Shown here in pieces: positions 57,722 to 64,000 of a stretch of DNA of 64,000 nucleotides (position 1 is its first letter; every line of letters begins with the position of its first letter). The translations under genes were made by a program, and so were the position numbers. The DNA lies in assembly GCF_001723175.1 (NCBI RefSeq), contig NC_064652.1:1488001-1552000 (forward strand). The letters run 5' to 3'. Below the pieces are notes generated by a model. That model did no database searches. It was not told where the DNA came from and saw only the letters and a list, made by a program, of their open reading frames with translations. This DNA is from Penicillium oxalicum (Eukaryota > Ascomycota > Eurotiomycetes > Eurotiales > Aspergillaceae).

Positions 57722-60700
57722 TGATCGAGATCGATTCCAAGCAGTCGCAAATGCCCGTTACAGTTCACTGTGTCATGAATCGGCCTTTTTTTTCTTTTTC
57801 TTATTTGTGGTCTCTTTTTTTTCTCTCTTTGGTTTCTCGTTCGCTATTGATTTCACTTTTGGGGGCCACGACTCGCCCGTCAACGATCAGGAATCGTCAA
57901 CGCCTGGGCTTCCGTTTCCCCAGGCAAGTTGGACCATTGGGCATGGATGCTGAGCGCAAGCAAAGGGACCTCATTCTGATGTTCCCCAGTTCCATTACAT
58001 CGCTATCTCCGGCCAATAGCAGGATATCCATGTCAAGCAAGGGGTTCAAAGGGGCGTTATCTGATCTCGGGATATTTGATTGACTACTTTTCTTCCTCTT
58101 TTTTTTCTTTTCTCTAAATTGGTAGAGCCATAAACTTCAATATCACCCAGTATCATTGTTGTCAATCAGTTAATCTGGAACGAATTTCCCATAGACCGAG
58201 GATTCGCCGCATCGCCGTATGCATAGTACCAAGTGCATCCTTCATCCGTCCGTCCATGATCCCTGTCGATGACAATTTGCAGCCGATCCGTTTGCCCGAA
58301 TCGACCCAGGAGGCATTCTCCCCCCATGCCTGCCAAGTGCAATCCCAGCGTGTTTTTGCTGATCCGCCAAGCCTTGTGCAATTTGATAGATCCCGCCTTG
58401 GGGGCTGAGTCTGGGAAACTTCCCCGTGGCCTCCTCTCCCTTTTTTTCTCCTCGGTGCATCTTTCACCAGATGGATGGAAATTAAAGTACAAAAAAAACG
58501 AAAACGAAAAAAAAGGGGGGGTTCATTACAAGGAGCAGCCGACGCATCATGATGAGGATTGTTAATGGCCACGTCAAATGTTTCGAGTCGTGCTTATCTC
58601 GCCAAGTCTGCAGATCTCTCAGATTCGATTTGTTACGCCATTCTCCCACCGAGGGGGGCTCCTCGCAAAAGGACGATGCATTGAAATTGAATCGGAAATG
58701 CTGGCCCCCATGCTCGGAATCATCTACTTGTATACTTATAATACACACTTCTTGGCTACAGTATATCCACGGAGACCGGGGGCATCCTTCACTTTTGTTT
58801 TTGTTTTTTTGTTTTCTTCTTTTGCTTCTTTTTGTTTTTGTTTTCCCCCCACCCTCCTCATATCCTATACGTCCACGTCCCCTTGAATGTATTCTGCTTC
58901 CATCCTGTGTACTGAAGTATTGGTGGATGACCACTTTTGCGTCAGATCCCACAGGAGGAGATAATCCATCATCGAGCCAATTATTATCAGGTGGATGGTC
59001 ACGCTGCAATCTCTGCCAGGTTAGTAGGTTTCGGTTCAGGTACCACGCAACCTTTGACATGGCTGAGGGGCGCGGTGTTCCTGTCCCGCAGTCTCCATTT
59101 GTCACCCCGGTGAGGTCGATGGTTAAAGAGCCCGTCGGGGGAAGAGGGGGGGGGGGGGGGGGGGCTTACTTTACAGTCTGTGTTTCCACATCTGCCACTT
59201 TGGTAGACTGACACCCCCGCATCTCCGGTGAACAATCGCTTAATAATTGTTAGAAGGTGCCGCTGAAGGAGACTGAGAGCGGACAAAAAAAGAAAAGAAA
59301 AGGGAGGACAGAAGAGAGAGAAGAAGCCCCCCCCCCAAAACAAAGACAGAAACAAAATCAAAAAAAAGACCAATAGACAAGAGAGACCAATCATAGATGC
59401 TCAATCACCAGTGTGATTTTTTTCTGTTCCCGGGGACATTTTCGCCCTTCTTTTGACAAGCTTGTACTGGTGGTGCCTTGGGAGAGCCTCATCGCGGGGG
59501 GGTTAAGAGGAGGGGGGTCTTGCCCTCATTGTGATTGGCATATTCTCCACAAATGGATAGAGATACAGATACTGAATTCATCAATGTGTGTTAGCCCGTC
59601 CTGGGTACTAGTGGTCTACCACAGAAAGTACAAATCGTAAAGCAGTATATTCAATTTAGACGTCCGGCTATATTCATGGATTTATCCGACCTTAGATTAG
59701 AATCTGCGACTGGTGTGGGGGACGGGAGGAACCTATTCTCAGGCGGTCATGAATCTCTAGACCAGGTCTGGAAGTGAGCATTCATAGGTACTAAACAAAG
59801 CTTCAGAGTGAAGGGGCGAGACTCTGATTGATGGGTTGTTCGTTCCGATTTTTGTTTTGATTCGATTCACAATGGCTGATTGAAAACTTCCCGGTTCTTC
59901 TTGGTGGGAAGGCTCCCACCTCGGATGAACACTATATATACGTAGGTGTTAGTTAGGTAGTCGGAAAGGAGGGAAATAGCACCCCGCGGTCCAACCTGGC
60001 CCAGGGTAACGGTGTTACTTGCATTAAGAATATGCTTAGCTGATCTTATCTGCAATTGAGTGCTTAGTCTCGGGTTATCGCGCATGGCATCTATACGACG
60101 TATAATCCATTGGATCCATCAAAATTGAAGAGGAGGTAAATGAAGATCGAATCTGACATTGTGAGAGAAACATTGGCCTCTGGCTATCCGGCAAGAGGCT
60201 GACAATCTTTTTAGTTGTTGATCAAGAATCCTCAATTGAAATTCCCTTCGGACACGCGCATCTGCGACAGAACATTGAAGCAGAAAGTACGGATTGAACG
60301 AGGACGGTCCTAGCACAGCAACTAAGAGCTTTTCATTCGGAGGCCCGTACGTTCTGAGTGCCTGGTGCTTCAAACGTTATGTCTACTTGTCTTATGCTAC
60401 AAGCATTTATCCTTCCCGTCGGCGAGGTAGCACAAAGATGCTCCGCACGTAGTAACCCTAGAGCTCCTTGATTCGTAGCCATGGTTGCTGCGAAAGACAC
60501 TGGCCAAATACACGTTCTTTGGTAATACACACTGCAGTGCGATTGTGTATGGATATACTACTCTACATGCCAATCGGTTCTTGGCTCATGGGCGGCCAAA
60601 AGCCCTAAAATGAATCATGTGACAAGAGTGTTGCACACTTGGAGGGTGACACAAAAAGGGCAGAATGCAGCAGATCAGGCCAATCGTCGTTTCTTATCTC

Positions 60701-63700
60701 AAGGGTCCTGAAAATTGAGCTAGGCGCGCGGGGAATCAAATCCAATGCGGAGAAGAAAGTCATGGGGTCTCCTAGGTCTAAAATTGAGTACACAGTGAGC
60801 CCCTTACCTACTCACCTGCGGGGAAACTCTCCTCAATATTGGGAAGCTGGTGCCCACCGGCTCGTGGTTTGAATAACAGGTCGAATGGGGTACCTACCTA
60901 GTAGCGTACGGTACTAAATCATGTGCCCGGTCGGCCGACGGTGTTTTTTTGGTCATCTCCTTCGCTAGTGCTGAAGCAGTTTGGCGGATATTCTGATACG
61001 CTAGCAGGTTCCAAAACTCCCAGCTCCGACATTACAGATGGCGGTCTGTCGCATGTGCCACGTGCTCCGTGCCGCTACTGTCTCCAGGACACGGCGGGAG
61101 CTCATCTGAAAAAGCTAGAGTTGGACCCGTTGAGTACTGTGTATAGATCCGTTGCTCAATATATCCCTGCACAGTACCTACCTGAGCCATGTCTGGGTAC
61201 TGCAACCAAGCACAAGATCGAGTGTAGCTCAACTTGGTCCGGGGAATGTACATCACAGTGAGAGTTCAGAGAGAGAGAGAGACCATGGCATGAAACAGGG
61301 AGATTGATCCAAAGGCAGATCTGGTCAAGATACTGCAGGTCAAACCGAGAGCTGATAACATTCTCTTTTTGATGCGGGGATCATCTGGAATAGGCATATG
61401 CAGGACGAATGCGTCCCCTTGCGTCTGCGAATATAACTCCACTGTGTCAAAATCGACGGGAGTCTCCACGCTGGTCAAGCTGACTCGTCTTGAAGGGGTG
61501 AAACTGGCAGACTGCACGAAGCATCACTGAGTGATAGCTTTCATGGAATTCAGAAAAGGGCAAAAGAAGCGATGGTGCAGTAGTCCTCTTTGCGTCCGTT
61601 TTAGAGCTCGAAAGACATGGTTTGGTCTTGTGTGTGGGTGGGTGTATGGAGAGGCTGTTAACTATCCATGGTCACATGGCCACGTCGATGCATAGATAGA
61701 TCCCCGCTCTCTCGAGTCACGCACACGAGATCATCCTAACACTTCCTCCCATTCGTGCCCCGGCCTCGCAGGTCCCCACTTCCAAGAGGGGTGTGAGGCT
61801 GCAGACAAAAAGAAAACCGACAATTCTGACAAGATCAACATCCGAGTTTCAGCAAGATAAAGGAGCTGGAAGATTTGAAGGAAAGAGAAACAGTAGTCAG
61901 GCGGTCAATTACGGAGTCGGGTACTGCGACATCGAGCGGACTTGGCGGTCGAAAGGAGATTATCGTGCAAGCCCGGGACGGGATCGGCATCTCGGGCAGT
62001 CTCTGCCTTGCGACAGCGCCTCAGTCTCAGGGTTCTCACCGTCGGAGTCAATCTTATTCTCAAATGAGCGACTAGTTCCTGGCTCCGTGTCGGGGAAGAG
62101 GGTCTTCGCCGCCTGTCTCTGTACTAGCTTGTCCCAATTTTTGTTCCAGCAGGTGTTCAACGATATTACCGGCGGGGCGGCTGGCCAGGAACAAGCGACC
62201 TTTATTGGAATCACTTTTGGCCCAGTGGCTTCCCCACCGGAAGGGATCCAATCGACTCGAAGACCCCCGGCCACGCTAATTGATCCAACTTCGAAGGCTT
62301 CTGCCGTGGTTCTAGCGCCAAAGCTAAGACCCGTTGCCCCCCGACGGAATCTTTGGCTCGGGCTGCATGAGAAACGGGGCCAATGCATGGAGATATGTGC
62401 GAGCATTCGAATGGTCGGGCACTGTTCCACCGTCCTACCATACTACTGAGTGCGATTGACACGACCTGGATGGTCTTCCAAGGTGCCACGTGTATGGATT
62501 GATGGGCCATCGGCCAATTTTCGCGAGCTGAACACAAGAACCAAGTACAATGAGTGGACATGGTGGGGGGAGGGCCCATCCATAGAGGCAATCTGTACTT
62601 TCAACCACGTCGAACAAATACTCGACATGACTCCGGCAATGGAACGCGGACCGAGCTCGGCCACTATAGGCATGTACCCTGTAGTGTGAACGTACCGTAT
62701 GATTATCGCCCATCTCATGCGTCGGAAGTTGGAATACCAAAGGTTACAATGTGGTTTCACGACGCATCAAGCTTGCTCAAATTGAAGTACTCTCTATGTG
62801 AAAACGCTTTCCGTCCGGATTGTTCAGGCGACAGAATCGCGGGTTTCAGTACAATTCCGTCGTGGCCAAAAGCCTCGGCTGAGCGGCGAGTCGCCACCCG
62901 ATGACCTTGCCCCTTGCAGATGGATCCTTGATCGACTACTCATAACCCGCAGTAAAGATGAGCTTGATCTTCGCCTGCATATCAATTTTTAGGTACAAGA
63001 CGAACGGGAGATTGGATCAAGTGGCGCCAGCGGCATGCCAGTATCACGAGGACCGCACAGTGGGCAGCGGACAGCGGACAGTGACACTCCCGACGCACTC
63101 GCAAACCTCTTTCTCTGAAAACGAGTTCTCCAAGGGCTACCGGCGAGGTGGGAATCAGTGGAGTCCCGGCTTCCGACGCTCTTCACAGAAACCATGGATA
63201 TGGACGACTCCATCATAACGGGATTCGCCGAGCGCATCTTCGACCCGCCCGCTCCTCAAGTAGCATTCAGCTCTAGACTAAATTGAGGAAAAGTCGCACC
63301 CTCAAGCATGTCGTCCGAGTATCCGACCATATTGTGGATGCACCTCACGTCTCCCAAGTCTGTGGCTGAAGGTCTTCATGGTCTCGGGGGAGAATCCAAA
63401 ACTCAATAGAGTTTGCAGTGGAAAGGCATGGGGTGTCAGTGTCAACACCACTTGGCAAGTGGGAAGAGGCCCGAGGGTGCATCATCGGCCCAGCCTCCTT
63501 AGTCACTTGGTACGCTCGAGTCATCCAGTTGGGCTTGGCCCCGCGCCTGATTCGCACTAGACTGTTACCGAACGGTATCATACATTACCGGCCTTCATGT
63601 AAGTCCCGCCAGCGTTCCCCATGGTGCCCCAAACACATGGCTCGGAGTACATATTTTCAGTATTGGACTCTAGTGCTGTCAACCCATGAGCAACCCAAAG

Positions 63701-64000
63701 TACCTTGCCCGGGAGCGGGTCACAGCATGCTGTGCGTATTTCACTTAATTGTTTGGAGAAGACTCAAAAGATGGTCATGCCGATAATTAAATCAAGCTCA
63801 AAGTTTATGCGTCCGGGTATGATCCTTCCAAATTCCTTCAGATTACGTTGTAGGGCGTCGGAGATGACGTTCTCCGTTGGGGGCACTCGGCGAGCGGTGA
63901 GTCGTGGAATCATAGCATCATCCGGTCCCTGAGATCGGCGGCAAGCATATTGGGCAGTGGACGCAACGACAGCTTGGTCTCCGTCCTGCTTGGATCGATG
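57722..64000. other. Right-end region without a recognisable gene
   Basis: About 6.3 kb. Open frames up to 220 codons occur (58549-59211, 61793-62449) but overlap others on both strands and show no domain. The sequence contains a G19 run at 59146-59164 and T/C-rich or A-rich tracts near 58780-58850 and 59280-59370. Degenerate genes could be present but I cannot name any. Confidence 0.45.
59146..59164 (+). repeat. G19 homopolymer
   Basis: Nineteen consecutive G residues, the longest single-base run in the window. Confidence 0.93.

Noticed and set aside
61793..62449. 218-codon plus frame
   Set aside because: It is overlapped by a 156-codon minus frame and shows no recognisable domain or splice pattern.
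1..64000. CRISPR arrays, prokaryotic operons, prophage or integrase genes
   Set aside because: The genes are intron-bearing and eukaryotic, and no regularly spaced repeat-spacer array or phage-type gene was seen.

Overview
The window looks like nuclear DNA of a filamentous ascomycete, most probably an Aspergillus/Penicillium-type member of the Eurotiales. This is an inference. It rests on genes broken by short GT..AG introns (about 60-195 nt) with CTAAC/CTGAC-type branch sites, pyrimidine-rich leaders before start codons, a Zn(II)2Cys6 regulator, a LaeA-like methyltransferase, a CYP58-like P450, a hydrophobin-like protein, an MDM12 (ERMES) gene and a Pbs2-type MAPKK. No viral, bacterial or intact transposon genes were recognised.

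Layout, left to right. At 1.4-2.5 kb is an amidohydrolase (+). At 2.9-3.4 kb is a hydrophobin-like secreted protein (-). At 6.7-8.6 kb is glutathione reductase (+). At 9.1-11.0 kb is a ten-exon LaeA-like methyltransferase (-). About 5.5 kb without a recognisable gene follows, including a (TC)37 tract. At 16.5-18.6 kb is a CYP58-like P450 (+), and at 19.8-21.8 kb the HOG-pathway MAPKK (-). At 24.5-25.0 kb is a small stress-responsive A/B-barrel (Dabb) gene (-) that only appears after splicing. At 25.7-27.9 kb is a Zn2Cys6 transcription factor (+). Two identical tRNA-Ala(UGC) genes (28.3 and 29.9 kb) bracket an AT-rich 1.5 kb. At 30.4-31.5 kb is a malate/lactate-dehydrogenase-2-family oxidoreductase (+), and at 33.3-36.6 kb a Kin4-type kinase (-). 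A gene-poor 6 kb follows.

Then comes a dense housekeeping block: spartin/senescence-domain protein (-, 42.7-44.3), tRNA-dihydrouridine synthase DUS3 (+, 45.6-47.9), BAP31/Yet family (+, 48.5-49.5) and MDM12 (-, 50.0-51.3). After it there are two very small genes, a 51-aa Cys-rich protein (-, 53.1-53.2) and a 101-aa protein (+, 57.4-57.7). The last 6 kb holds nothing I can support as a gene.

For each multi-exon gene I joined exons by hand at GT..AG sites. In every case the summed coding length is divisible by three and the joined protein follows its family. Start and splice choices are still predictions without transcript data. The genes do not form one obvious pathway. Functional themes are redox and stress (glutathione reductase, Pbs2-type MAPKK, Dabb protein), ER and mitochondrial membrane biology (BAP31, MDM12, spartin-like), and possible secondary metabolism (methyltransferase plus P450, separated by an unexplained 5.5 kb).
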